In this document: in pieces, positions 46,243-56,650 of the stretch | Position numbering within the stretch: the first letter of the stretch is position 1 | Layout: the number at the start of each line of letters is the position of its first letter | Source: Wurfbainia villosa | Lineage: Eukaryota > Streptophyta > Magnoliopsida > Zingiberales > Zingiberaceae | Direction: 5' to 3' | NCBI GenBank assembly: GCA_025175895.1 | Contig: CM045987.1 | Coordinates: 33,010,113 to 33,074,112 of the forward strand | Length of the DNA: 64,000 nt | The notes under the pieces: model-generated | The model's input: only the letters and a program-made list of their open reading frames with translations | Database searches by the model: none | What the model was told of the DNA's origin: nothing | Made by a program: the position numbers and the translations under genes

Positions 46243-48011
46243 CTAGCGTGAATCAATCACGCTCTTAGGAACCCAAAACCGATTTGAGCTCCTAGGGTTA
46301 ATTAGGTATTCCTTAGGGATAACCTCCCTAGATACCTTCCTAATGACCCTTCTAGGCTTATTAGCCTTGGTCATTTGGGTCTTACCATGGTTAACCTTAG
46401 GGATTGCCTCCCTAGTAACCTTCTTAGTGGCCACCCTAGGTTTCCTAGAAACCTTAGCCACTAAGCACAAACCTTGGTTACTCTTAGGGATAACTTCCCT
46501 AGTAACCTTGGTCTTCCTAGACCTAGATTGTGTTCCATAATCAAATGGAACACTATGGTAAGCCACCTTTGGCTTAGGTTTGTGACCCAAACCTTGCTTG
46601 CCCTTGGTTGACTTTTGACTCTTAGGTCCTAGGTGTTGACTTTGACTTTTGGACCTAGACTTTTGATCATTTGACCCTAGGCTTTGACTTCTAGACCCTT
46701 GAAATTGATTTTGCATTTTTGCAAGGGTTTTCTCCATATTTTCAAGCCTTGACCTCAAGACTTGATTTTCCTTTTCTAATTGCTCAATTTTAGAATTTTT
46801 ATTTTAACTTTGAGCATGGTTCTTTCTAGGCATGTGCCTAGTCCACTTAGAGTTAAGACCTAGATGCTCTTGCACCTTTCTAATTGTCTCCCTAGGTAAA
46901 ATTGATCTTGAGTTATTTGACCTAGGTTTGTCCTTAGGTAAATTGTTTTTAGGGACATTAGTCCCAAATTTCTCCTTATTTCCTAAGTGGACTTTCTTAG
47001 CTCCTAGACAAAATTCCTTATTTCTAGCATGCTCTTTGTGATAGATAGCAAGATTGCTAAAATTATTTCTAGAATGCTTTTTGACTTTATTTGAATAAAG
47101 AGCTTTATTTAAAAATACCTTAGGGTTAGCTTTGAAAGCTCCCCCTACATGTGTAGCTCTCTCTTGGATCTTCTTCTTCCCCCTAGGACATTGATTCCTA
47201 TAATGTCCTTTTGAATTGCACTTGAAGCATATAACATGCTCCTTGCTCTTTTGACTTGGGGAACCGACATCCTTTGACTTTTGTTGACTTTTGGGCGCCG
47301 GAGGAGCTTTCTTAACCTTCTTTGGACATTTGCTCTTGTAATGCCCAAATTCCCTACACTCAAAACACATGATATGATTTTTATTAGAAATTGATGTGTT
47401 TGAGTTACCTAGGGCCGTGGCGGAAACTCAAGCTTGCTCTTCCTCTTGACCGGAAGTAGAGGCTTCTTCTTGACTTGACTCTTGCTCCGAAGTGGATGGT
47501 CTAACTTCCTCCCCCTCAATCCTAAGGTGGAGGTCTCCTCCAATTCTTTCACCTCCTCTTCCACTAATTCAGAAGTTGATTCCCTATCAACCTCTGAGTC
47601 CCCACTTTCTTGTGAGGATGATGAAGCTTCCTCTTCGGTCTCCTCCTCTTCCAAGTCTTCTTGGACCGATTCGGGATTGTCGTGGAACTTGACCAGCTTG
47701 TTCCACAACTCCTTGGCATCCTTATAGCTTCCTAATCTAGACAAAATGTCGTTAGGTATCAAATTAATCAACATTTTTGTTACCTTAACGGTTGTCTTGA
47801 ATTTTTGACGTTGCTCCTCGGTCCATCGCTTCATTTTGAAGATTTTGCCGTTCTCTCCTCTCGGAGCATCAAAACCTATAATCATGGCAAACCAATTTTC
47901 TATATTCGTCATTAGAAAATATTCCATTTTACCTTTCCAATACGCGAAATGTTCGCGATCAAAGGAAGGCGGAACGTTGATGTCGTCACCCAATCTCTCC
48001 TTGAATTCCAT
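46243..48011 (-). pseudogene. gag of inner family C element
   Basis: Start ATG at 48011 (MEFKERLG), about 50 nt after the primer site. The first part (47409-48011) is a UBN2-type gag domain with a Glu/Ser-rich tail. The frame shifts near 47400 to that of 46804-47370, which holds two intact CCHC knuckles (CFECREFGHYKSKC and CFKCNSKGHYRNQC). After a stop at 46802-46804 the same frame continues to 46243 with a Ser/Lys/Gln-rich linker, FDYGTQ, repeated TREVIPK-type phrases and the C-terminal NRFWVPKS motif. Without these two lesions the protein would be about 590 residues. Confidence 0.85.
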
Positions 48012-48062
48012 CTTATTCCTCTAGCGTGCTCCCTTGGTTGTTAATCCGTAGAAGAGCCCCGG

Positions 48063-48076
48063 GCTCTGATACCACT
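48063..48076 (-). promoter_or_regulatory. Primer binding site of inner family C element
   Basis: Complement of AGTGGTATCAGAGC, abutting the LTR; initiator tRNA-Met type. Confidence 0.85.
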
Positions 48077-49584
48077 TGTTGGGATCTTTGTAATGGCTAG
48101 AGGGGGGTGAATAGTGCGTGTTCGTTCGTTGATGGAATTTGATCGTGATCGTCTCTACAATTTCGTTAGTACGCAGCGGAAATAGAAATAATACAATAAC
48201 GAAATAAACAATCACACACGAACACAATTGTTTAACGTGGTTCGGAACCGCACGGTTCCTACTCCACGGATCGGGTTCGTACGAACCCTAGCGATGCCAA
48301 TCACACACCACTATAAAACACTCCTTCTCGAAACAATCCGGAGGCGGAGAAACCTCGTACAAGATGATTACAACAATAATCAAAAGCTACAAGCAAATAC
48401 AAAGCAAGACTAGTAAAGAAAAACACTTTACAAATGCTCTTGAATGCTTGATCGCTAGGTTGATCGAGTAGCACTTAGAGACCCTGAATTGCAGCAGCAA
48501 CTCGCCCCAAATTGCCCCAAAGAAACCATGCCAAATTCCTCCATCACGAGCTCCTTATAAAGCTTCAATATGTGCTAGAAAAAGTCGATCAGTCGACTGC
48601 TCGGGACCATAAGTCGACTGATGCCACTGTTGTCGTGAGACAACGGCTAGATCCACGCTGGATAAGTCCAACGGATCTACTATCAGTCGACTGATCAAAC
48701 CCATCAGTCGACTGATGGTGTCCTCACTGACCACCGGTCCTGGGCCGGCCGAGTGAGACTACACTCGGGCCGAATCTCGAGCACCGGGCCGACCGATCAT
48801 GCACACCGGCCGATTGCTCGAGCCATCACCGATCGCCATCCTCCGGCAATGATCGCAGGCCACTTCCCGTAGTCAAACCCTAGTTCACTCGGTCCAGTCG
48901 ACTGCCACATGACACTAGTCGACTAGCACACCTCAAACATGAGGTTTTAGCCCAAGTATGGTGCCCCCATACTTGCTAGACCACCCTTAGCCTAGACCTA
49001 AGCCTTCTAGCCACCTCCACGCTCACGCTCTGATCCTCCAAGTCATCCATGACTTGTTCATCCATCGCGCTAGCCTTCAGGTGCTTCCATCGGCTATGTC
49101 ATGCTAACGGTGTCTACACCGCTAAGGCACATTGGACTTACGCCGCCAAGACTCCGCTTGGACTTTACGCCGCCAACCATTGGACTTATGCTGCCAAGAC
49201 TCCCGCTTGGACTTTACGTAGCCAATATCAAACCCCTTGGACTTCTCATGCCAAGACTCAAGCTTGGACTTTCCCTTGCCAACCCATGTTGGACTTCTCA
49301 AATGCCAAGACCATGCTTGGACTTTTCCTTGCCAACCCATGTTGGACTTTTACATTGCCAAGACCCATGCTTGGATTTTTCATGTGCCAAGTGTCCCACT
49401 TGGACTTTTCATGCCAAGTACTCAAGACTTGGACTTTACCAAATGCCAAGTGTTCCACTTGGACTTTCCATGCCAAGTACCCATGACTTGGACTTTACCT
49501 TAACAATTACATTGTTATATATTTTTGTCGAACATCAAAACATCACTCGAGTCAAACTCGAGTCCTGGGCCGATTGCACCAACA
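48077..49584 (-). repeat. 5' LTR of inner family C element (1508 bp)
   Basis: Sister of 42823-44344. First palindrome 48590-48599, TATA box about 48553-48562 (minus strand CTTTATAAGG). A patch at 48725-48870 differs sharply from the sister LTR: GGGCCGGCC-type words stand where the sister has CGATCG or GTCGACTG words. Confidence 0.9.
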
Positions 49585-49612
49585 ATGAAGACACCGAACC
49601 CTAGTGGTTCGG

Positions 49613-49622
49613 CATTATAAAA
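49613..49622 (-). promoter_or_regulatory. TATA-like box, candidate internal promoter for the extra ORF
   Basis: Minus strand GATTTTATAATGCC. It lies 10 bp from a CAGTCGACTG palindrome (49632-49641), an arrangement like that in the LTRs. Ignoring the later inner insertion, it is about 280 nt upstream of the extra ORF's ATG. Confidence 0.45.
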
Positions 49623-49631
49623 TCGCGACCC

Positions 49632-49980
49632 CAGTCGACTGATGTGTGACATCGATCGGATCGATGAGTGGCGGTTAGTGAGCGGCCCGAGTCGACGATC
49701 GCTTCCCGACTGATCATTCGAACATTCTGTGCCTGTTCGTAATATCGATCGGTGATAGTGGTCGTCGATCGTGATGTGACCGACTCATCGTTGGACGAGC
49801 CACTCGACTGTTGGCTCTTTCTGTCCCGATGAATAGTACCATCAGTCGACTAATGAAGATGTTTAGTCGACTGATGGACAAATCAGTCGAGTCCTGGAAG
49901 CAACACTCGACTGCTGGACTCACGGTGTCATGCCACAGTGTTATCAGTCGACTGATATACTATATCAGTCGACTGATATT
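49632..49980 (-). promoter_or_regulatory. Internal CAGTCGACTG palindrome array of outer family C element
   Basis: Palindromes or one-base variants at 49632-49641, and about 49842, 49864, 49948 and 49966, interspersed with GTCGAC/CGATCG words. Located between gag and the extra ORF, not in an LTR. Confidence 0.6.
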
Positions 49981-50606
49981 TAATTTCCAGTTATGATATT
50001 AAGTGAATTTCGATTTCTTCACTCAATTTATTTTATTTTACCATGTTTATTCATGTATATCGAATATATTAATGTCATGCCTATGTTCATGTATTTGCTA
50101 ATGTATTTTGGTATTTTATTTCATTTTTACAAGCATTAATATCCAATAGTTTCAAATCCTAACATCTCACCCTTTCTAAGTGTTGAAATACACAATCAAG
50201 GTGAATGACCTATTTTGTGAGATGTAATATACCATAAACATTCCTTCCATACAAACATATGGTAAAACACATGAAGCATGGTAAGTATGAGACATTAAGA
50301 TGTGTGGTACTTGAGTATCAATCTTAAATATAATTTCTAAATCTTAAGACAGTTTTCTTGATACACTAATTCCCAAAGTGTGTCAAAACCCAAAATGACA
50401 TACTATGACCTCTAGATCTAAGTTGTGCCAATTTGATTGATTTTTCATAATCTTTAAGGTATACTAGCACATCCTAAAATCTCTTGGAATTATAATCAAA
50501 ACACATTTCCAAGGTACCCATAACCTTGAAAATGACCTAAAGTGCCACCTTTTCCATGGTTGAGTTAACTACCCATCCAATCAAGGTTGGCACACCCTAA
50601 ACTCAT
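49981..50606 (-). other. Spacer downstream of outer gag
   Basis: AT-rich, no coding frame. Partly similar to 45960-46240 of the inner copy (both run into the gag end with 'ccacctagc/catctagc..gaatcaatca'). Confidence 0.6.
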
Positions 50607-52271
50607 CTAGCATGAATCAATCATGCTCTTAGGAACCCAAAACCTATTTGAGCTCCTAGGGTTAATTAGGTATTCCTTAGGGATAACCCACCTAGATACC
50701 TTTCTAATGACCCTTCTAGGCTTGTTAGCCTTGGTCATTTTAGTCTTGACTAGGTTAACCTTAGGGATTACCTCCCTAGTAACCTTCTTAGTGGTCTTCC
50801 TTGGTTTCATGGAAACCTTGGCCACTAAGCACCTACCTTGGTCAATCTTAGGGATGACTTCTCTATTGACATTGGATTTCCTAGACCTAGTTTGTGTTCC
50901 ATAATCAAATGGAACACTGATAAGTCTCCTTGGGCTTAAGTTTGTGACCCAAACCTTTCTTGCCCTTGGTTGGTTCTTGATTTTTAGGTCTTTGACTTTG
51001 ACCATTGGACCTAGGTTTTTGATCATTTGACCCTTTAAATTGATTTTGGATAATCCTAAGGGGCTTTTCCAATTTTTCAAGTCTCAACCTCAAGACTTGA
51101 TTTTCCTTTTCTAATATCTCAATTTTTAATTTTTCATTACTTCTTGAGATATTCTTATTTCTAGACATATGTCTAGATTTCTTGGAGTTTAAGCCTAGAT
51201 GATCTTCTATTTTGCTAATAGACTCCCTAGGTAAGGTTTTTCTAGGGACATTAGTCCCAAATTTCTCCTTATTTTCTAAGTTAACATTCTTAGCTCCTAG
51301 GCAATAGAATCTATTTCTACTAACATGCTTTTCATGAGTAATAGCAATTGAATTAAAAGCATGCTTTTGACTTTTAGATTTAGAAGGTGCATTATTAACT
51401 TTGACCTTAGGGATCGCTTTAGAAACTCCCCCTACATGTGATACTCCCTCTTGAGTCTTCTTGCTCCCCCTAGAGCATTGACTCATATAGTGCCCCTTTT
51501 GATGACACTTGAAGCAAATGATATGCTCATTGCTCCTTTGACTTTGGGCACCGACATCCTTGACCTTTGGCACCGGTGGACTTTTCTTGACCCTCTTTGG
51601 GCACTTGCTCTTATAGTGCCCAGTTTCCCTACACTCAAAGAAAATTATATAAATTTTATTTTGAACCGAAATGCTTGAGTTACCTAGGGTGGTGGTGATC
51701 CGAGTGGGTTCTTCATCCCTCCCGGAGGTTGAGGCTTCTTCTTGATTTTGTTTCGGCTCCGGTGTGGATGGTCTCTCCCCCTCAATCCTAGAGGTGGATG
51801 CTTCTTCCACCTCTTCTACTTCTTCTTCCTCCGATCCGGAAGTTGACTCCATTTCAACTTCCGATTCCTCACTTTCACTTGAGGATGAGCTTTCTTCTTC
51901 CTCTTCCTTATCTTCTTCTACTTGTGCCAAGTGAGGCTTCTCATGGAACTTGGCCAATTTGTTCCTAGCTCCTTGGCATCTTGAAATTCACCTAACTTGC
52001 ACAAGACATCATTAGGTATTAAATCTTCTAAAAATTTTGTTACCTTGACTTCGGTCTTGAACTTTTGGCATTGCTCTTGGGTCCACCTTTTTAACTTGAG
52101 GACATCTTCCTTCTTGTCCCTAGGAGGTTCAAAGCCTTCCATGATGATGAACCAATTCTCTATGTCCATCATCAAGAAATTCTCCATTCTAGCCCTCCAC
52201 GCCAGAAAATCCTCTTGATCGTAAGGTGGCGGTGTGCGGATGTCCCATCCTAGCTTATCCTTGAATTCCAT
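50607..52271 (-). pseudogene. gag of outer family C element
   Basis: The start ATG at 52271 (MEFKDKLG) matches the inner copy's start. An in-frame ATG 15 nt upstream is less likely. The frame shifts near 51950 (domain end AKELGTNWPSSM) and again near 50930. The middle frame (50905-51957) carries an acidic Glu/Ser stretch and two CCHC-type knuckles. The first has Phe in place of its first Cys (FFECRETGHYKSKC) and the second is intact (CFKCHQKGHYMSQC). The last frame (50607-51080) has FDYGTQ, REVIPK phrases and NRFWVPKS. It is clearly diverged from the inner gag, so the two elements are different subfamilies. Confidence 0.85.
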
Positions 52272-52321
52272 CTTTCCCTCTAGCATCTTGACTCTGGGTT
52301 GTTAATCCGTAGAAGAACCCC

Positions 52322-52337
52322 GGGCTCTGATACCACT
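52322..52337 (-). promoter_or_regulatory. Primer binding site of outer family C element
   Basis: Complement of AGTGGTATCAGAGCCC directly at the LTR boundary. Confidence 0.85.
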
Positions 52338-53771
52338 TGTAGGGGATCCTTGGAAGCTAGAGGGGGGGGGGTGAATAGCTCATTTTCGTTCGTCGATGGA
52401 ATTCAATTGCGTTCGTCTACAAATCTCGTTAGTGCAGCGGAAATAAAACAAATAGCAATAACGAAATACGACAAACATAATTACACAAGTATTTAACGTG
52501 GTTCGGAACTGAACGGTTCCTACTCCACGGATCGAGCTCTAAAGAGCTCTAGCGATGCCACAAACACACCACTATGCAATAGCTCCTTCTCGACACAAGT
52601 CGGAGGTGAAGAAACCCCTTAAAAAATATTACAAATGTAATACAAGTAAACAACAAGCAATTACAAGTGAATACAACAAAAGAAAGTGAAGAAAACTTTA
52701 CACAAATCTTTTGGAAGCTTGTTTGTTGATTGCCTTGGACTAGCAGCTAAAGGCCCTGATTTGCAGCAGCAAATCGCTTTAAAATGTCCAAGAAAATCGG
52801 TGGTGATTTCCTCCTCCACGAGCTCCATTTAAAGCTGCAACCTGGGCTGAAAATCACCGATCAGTCGATTGCTTGGGACCATCAGTTGACTGATGCCACT
52901 ATTGTCGTGAGACAACGACTAGATCCATGCTGGAAAGATCCAACGGATCTATCATCAGTCGACTGTTCGAGCCTCCACTCGACTGCTAACCCCAGCAGTC
53001 GAGTCAGACTCCATTCTGTGCCCAAAAACCGAGCACCAGTCGACTGATCACATGATTAGTCGATTGCTCAGCCAATCAGTCGACTTCCCACCTCTGGCAG
53101 TCGACTGCTAGGCCAATTTCCACAGTCAAACCCTAGTTGACTCACGCCAGTCGACTGCCACATGACACCAGTCGACTGACACACCTCAAACATGAGGTTT
53201 TAACCCAAGTATGGTTCTCCCATACTTGCTAGACCACCCTTAGCCTAGACCTAAGCCTTCTAGCCACCTCCGTCAACCTCACACCTCTCAGATCCCTCCA
53301 AGTCATTCATGACCTATTCATCCATTGCGCTAGCCTTCAGGTGCTTCCATCAGCTATGTCATGCTAACGGTGTCTACATCGCCAAGACACATTGGACTTA
53401 CGCCGCCAAGACTCCACTTGAACTTTACGTTGTCAACCATTGGACTTATGCTGCCAAGACTCCCGTTTGGACTTTACGCCGCCAATATCAAACCCCTTGG
53501 ACTTTTCAAATGCCAAGACTCAAGCTTGGACTTTCCCTTGCCAACACATGTTGGACTTTCCATGCCAAGACCCATGCTTGGATTTTTCCTTGCCAAAACC
53601 CATGCTTGGACTTTTCCTTGCCAACCCATGTTGGACTTTACATGCCAAGTACTCATGACTTGGACTTTCCCATGACAATCACATTGTCATATATTTTTGT
53701 AGAACATCAAAACATCTCTCGAGTCAAGCTCGAGTCCTGGTCAATCGTGACCTGGGTTGATTGCACCAACA
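52338..53771 (-). repeat. 5' LTR of outer family C element (1434 bp)
   Basis: On the plus strand it begins TGTAGGGGATCC and ends CACCAACA. The CAGTCGACTG array (52860-53180) is better preserved than in the sister LTR 28641-30065. TATA-like TTTAAAT is near 52828-52835. A 'gccaag..cttggacttt' block spans 53400-53675. Confidence 0.9.
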
Positions 53772-53776
53772 TTACA

Positions 53777-56098
53777 CATGTCTTCTAGTCAATATAACCG
53801 AAACCATAATACCAAAAACAAAATCATTACGATGAGGGGGATTGACAGCTGGACTCTCCTGGCAGTTTCAACCTGAAATAGATATAAAGCAACGGGTAAG
53901 TTCAACGAACTCAGTGGGTATCAAGTCGACATGCATAGTAAGATATATCTAACAATAATGATCATGCCAGTATAGTCTCTTGATCAATAATAGGAAATGT
54001 AAGGAAGAAATGTGGAAAGACTGTACTTACCTGAATCTCCTATCCTGACATAGGAGTATGAGCCATACTAGCAGAAGTAAGGTCATCAGACCAAATACAT
54101 TATGTATCCTGTATGTATGTGAATCATATGCAATAACCAAGGCAACACCCAAAATGTAGCAAACATAAACAAATGTCATCCATGCAATATGCATGCGATG
54201 CAAATGACATGGTCACCCTTAACGCCAGTCTGCCGCCTCACATGCGATGGTGAAGCCGAGTGGGTAGGTCTATGACAACTGTGAACTCTGCCATCACTGC
54301 TCCTGAGTGATCGAGTGGATAAGATGCTGTCGGAGTACACCTATCCTCCTACCCCAAACAGAGTGGGGGAGAAAAGCTCTCATCTCCCGGTGTCATAGAC
54401 CAAAGGAGGGATCCCTGCCCGCTACCACGTTGCCTCACCGCTACCCATAAGCAGACCAGCGGAGCCTGATAGAGCCACTGCACACATCCTTCTGATGTAC
54501 CACTAACCCATGAGTGGCTGTGTGTACAGATCATGTAACTGGTTGTGGGCTCAACTACAAAGGAACCGCCGACCAGCCAACATGCAAATCATGCAAGATG
54601 GTGCATGACACTAAAGCATGTAACACCAACCAAAATATGTCTCCAAATAATATGTACAAAAAATGAGTACATATCAATGACCTAGGTATACAAGGAAAGT
54701 ATATCTAAAAGCTAATCAAGTGCATGTCACAACTCCCAAAATAATTACACATGACAAGTATCAAGATAATATAGACTAAGATAGAAATGCATGCATCAGG
54801 TATGACACAGTGACATACAAGGGCAGATAAGACATAAAAATTACTGTAAGCTATAGCCAACTACGCATATCAACATGACAATATCTAAAAGATAAGTCAA
54901 AGTACCCGCCTGCTATGAAGAATACCTACTGTCTTTACGCTCGTGACCTGTCTCGTGATCGAAACATGCACATAACATAATATACTCAGATTATATTGCC
55001 AACCCTAATATCAAGTCCAAAACCTAATGGATTAAGCTATCCACCTAAACGATCACTCACTGCCGTATCAAAATATAATCCCTTTCCAAATCAACTCCCA
55101 ATTTCACTAATTTAGGGATCTAACCCATTCACAGCCATCACAGCTGTTTACAACCATTAATTCTCCTGCCCACAGCCGTACGACCGTTCACAACTCAACT
55201 ACAATAAACTCACTGCCCCTTCATTGAAAGGACACCACCCACAGCAGCAAACAACTGAACCGAAACAATCGACATATGACAAAAAGGAGATAGTTCAAGA
55301 TATACCTTCCTTGGACTTCCCCAATTCTGCTCGGTTTGTCAGAAAAGACCACTGCCCAACACCGCTACCCTATTCCTCTATTCTGCTCACCGGAAGAAGA
55401 CCACTGCCCAAACACACATCAAGCTCAACCAAAGGAAAAATCCCTAGATCTCGTCCAAAGCAAGAAGATAACACTGCCTCACCTTGCTCCGGCGACAACC
55501 CACTGTAAAAACCCCTTCACTCCAACGCTCTTCTCACTGTCGCCCCTAGCCGTTGCCACTTGCCCAAGCTAGCCGACGAGCTAGAATGGGGGAAGAGATC
55601 AGAGAGGTCGACCATGAATAAGAGAAAGGGCGATGTGGTCGGCGTCACTTGCAAAGGAAAGGATCAGCTGTGGTCAGAGAGGTCTCGAGAAGGAAGGCTC
55701 GCGTGAAAGGAACAGCGAGGAGAGGGAGGGAATGGCGAGAGTTTGCTGGCCCGTGCGATGAGGAAGAAATCGCGAGTGAAGGGGGCCACGAGGGGGAGGA
55801 TCGCGAGGGAGAAACTCGCGAGGAACGACGTCAAGGGAGGTTGGATGGGGTGCGACGGGGAAAAATAAAACCAAGGTTCGGCGATTAAAATGGAATAGGT
55901 TAATTAAAGACCGGTTGGATTAATTAACCCTAACCCTAGATTAGGTTTTCATTAATCCAAAAGCCTTAACCCTAGGTTTGTTTTAAATAAATCCCTAGCC
56001 ATCCATCATTAACCTAATTAGTCCAGCCATAAGTTCTCTAATTAATAAATAACAGAGATATTATTCTGTTGTAAAAATTTTATTCGTGGTATTTTACA
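53777..56098 (+). repeat. Right part of the gypsy solo LTR
   Basis: Continues from 28640 after the copia insertion. No coding gene. The GC-rich stretch 55490-55870 gives open frames on both strands through composition only. It ends ATTTTACA before TTATT. Confidence 0.65.
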
Positions 56099-56604
56099 TT
56101 ATTTTTTACCATCGAAAATAAATTAATGATGATTAGTGAATCACTGTTGTTTTATATATAAAAATTTATTATCGCTATTTTAGATATGAAAAAAAAATTC
56201 ATCTTTAGATTGCAATAATTTTTAGTAGAAGATAAAAATTGATATTTAAATTGTTAAAAAAATAAATAAATTATTGTTAGTTGAGAAATCAATAGTTTAC
56301 TTGTAAGCCTAATTAGTCGTAGAAAATTTTATTATTTAATTAAATAAGAAATAAAGATTAGTGATTAAATATAATGATCGAATATTAATTCACTTAGTGA
56401 CGGAATATTTGTTCGATCGCTAATTTATTAAATTAGTGACGGAATATTTTTTTTGTCTCTAATTTAGTGACGAATATTTTTTCATCTCTAATTTAGTGAC
56501 GAAAATTTTTATCCATAACTAAATTAACGATGAAATATTATTTTCGTCGTTAATTAGTGATCGATTTAGCATCGGAAAAAAACTTCCGTTGCTAATTTCA
56601 TGTG
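56099..56604. mobile_element. CACTA-like subterminal repeat array, right part
   Basis: The first bases repeat the TTATT target duplication and then resume 'ccatcgaaaataaattaatgatgattagtgaa' in register with the left part. The array ends in 'cttccgttgctaatttcatgtg', a degenerate complement of a CACTACAAGAAAT terminus. Without insertions the element would be about 2 kb and carries no transposase. Confidence 0.6.
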
Positions 56605-56650
56605 TCCCCACCTTCTCTCCTTCTTTCTCTGCTCACTTCCTATCAAATTA

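Larger units (their letters stand above)
42823..49584 (-). mobile_element. Gag-only copia element of family C, nested (6.76 kb)
   Basis: LTRs 42823-44344 and 48077-49584, primer site 48063-48076, gag, spacer, polypurine tract. Target duplication ATGAA at 42818-42822 and 49585-49589. It inserted between the promoter and the start codon of the extra ORF of its relative. No pol. Confidence 0.9.
28641..53771 (-). mobile_element. Copia-type family C element with gag plus an extra intron-containing ORF, hosting two nested elements
   Basis: Left LTR 28641-30065 and right LTR 52338-53771 belong to one insertion because both sides carry TTACA (28636-28640, 53772-53776) and the flanks rejoin the same gypsy LTR. 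After removing the nested elements (30828-40256 and 42823-49584, each with its own target duplication) about 8.9 kb remain. On the minus strand the order is LTR, primer site, gag, CAGTCGACTG array, extra ORF, spacer, polypurine tract, LTR. No pol domain is visible anywhere in it. It is a non-autonomous gag element that has gained a second gene. Confidence 0.85.
28320..56098 (+). mobile_element. Ty3/gypsy-type solo LTR, about 2.6 kb, split by the copia nest
   Basis: Left end TGTCATGCCCCG at 28320, right end ATTTTACA at 56098, and the direct duplication TTATT on both sides (28315-28319, 56099-56103). Own sequence is 28320-28640 plus 53777-56098. No primer site, coding region or second LTR lies between these parts once the copia element is removed, so it is a solo LTR left by LTR-LTR recombination. 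Features shared with the solo LTR at 58956-61855 are the TGTCA(C/T)GCCCCG start, a 'cactcagtgggt' phrase about 400-470 bp in, and a GC-rich segment some 2.1-2.4 kb in. Lineage (Tekay/Del-like) is a guess from these features. Confidence 0.75.

Noticed and set aside
46343..46540. Leu/Val-rich hydrophobic frame (also 50623-50904) as a membrane protein
   Set aside because: Antisense shadow of the gag tail repeats (REVIPK phrases) of family C.
711..48011. A complete autonomous element assembled from families A/C plus the nested pol
   Set aside because: The pol-bearing element has different LTRs, its own primer site and its own target duplication, so it is a separate insertion and not the missing pol of family C.
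55224..55888. Open frames in the right part of the gypsy solo LTR
   Set aside because: No recognisable motif; GC-rich LTR sequence at a position equivalent to that in the second solo LTR.
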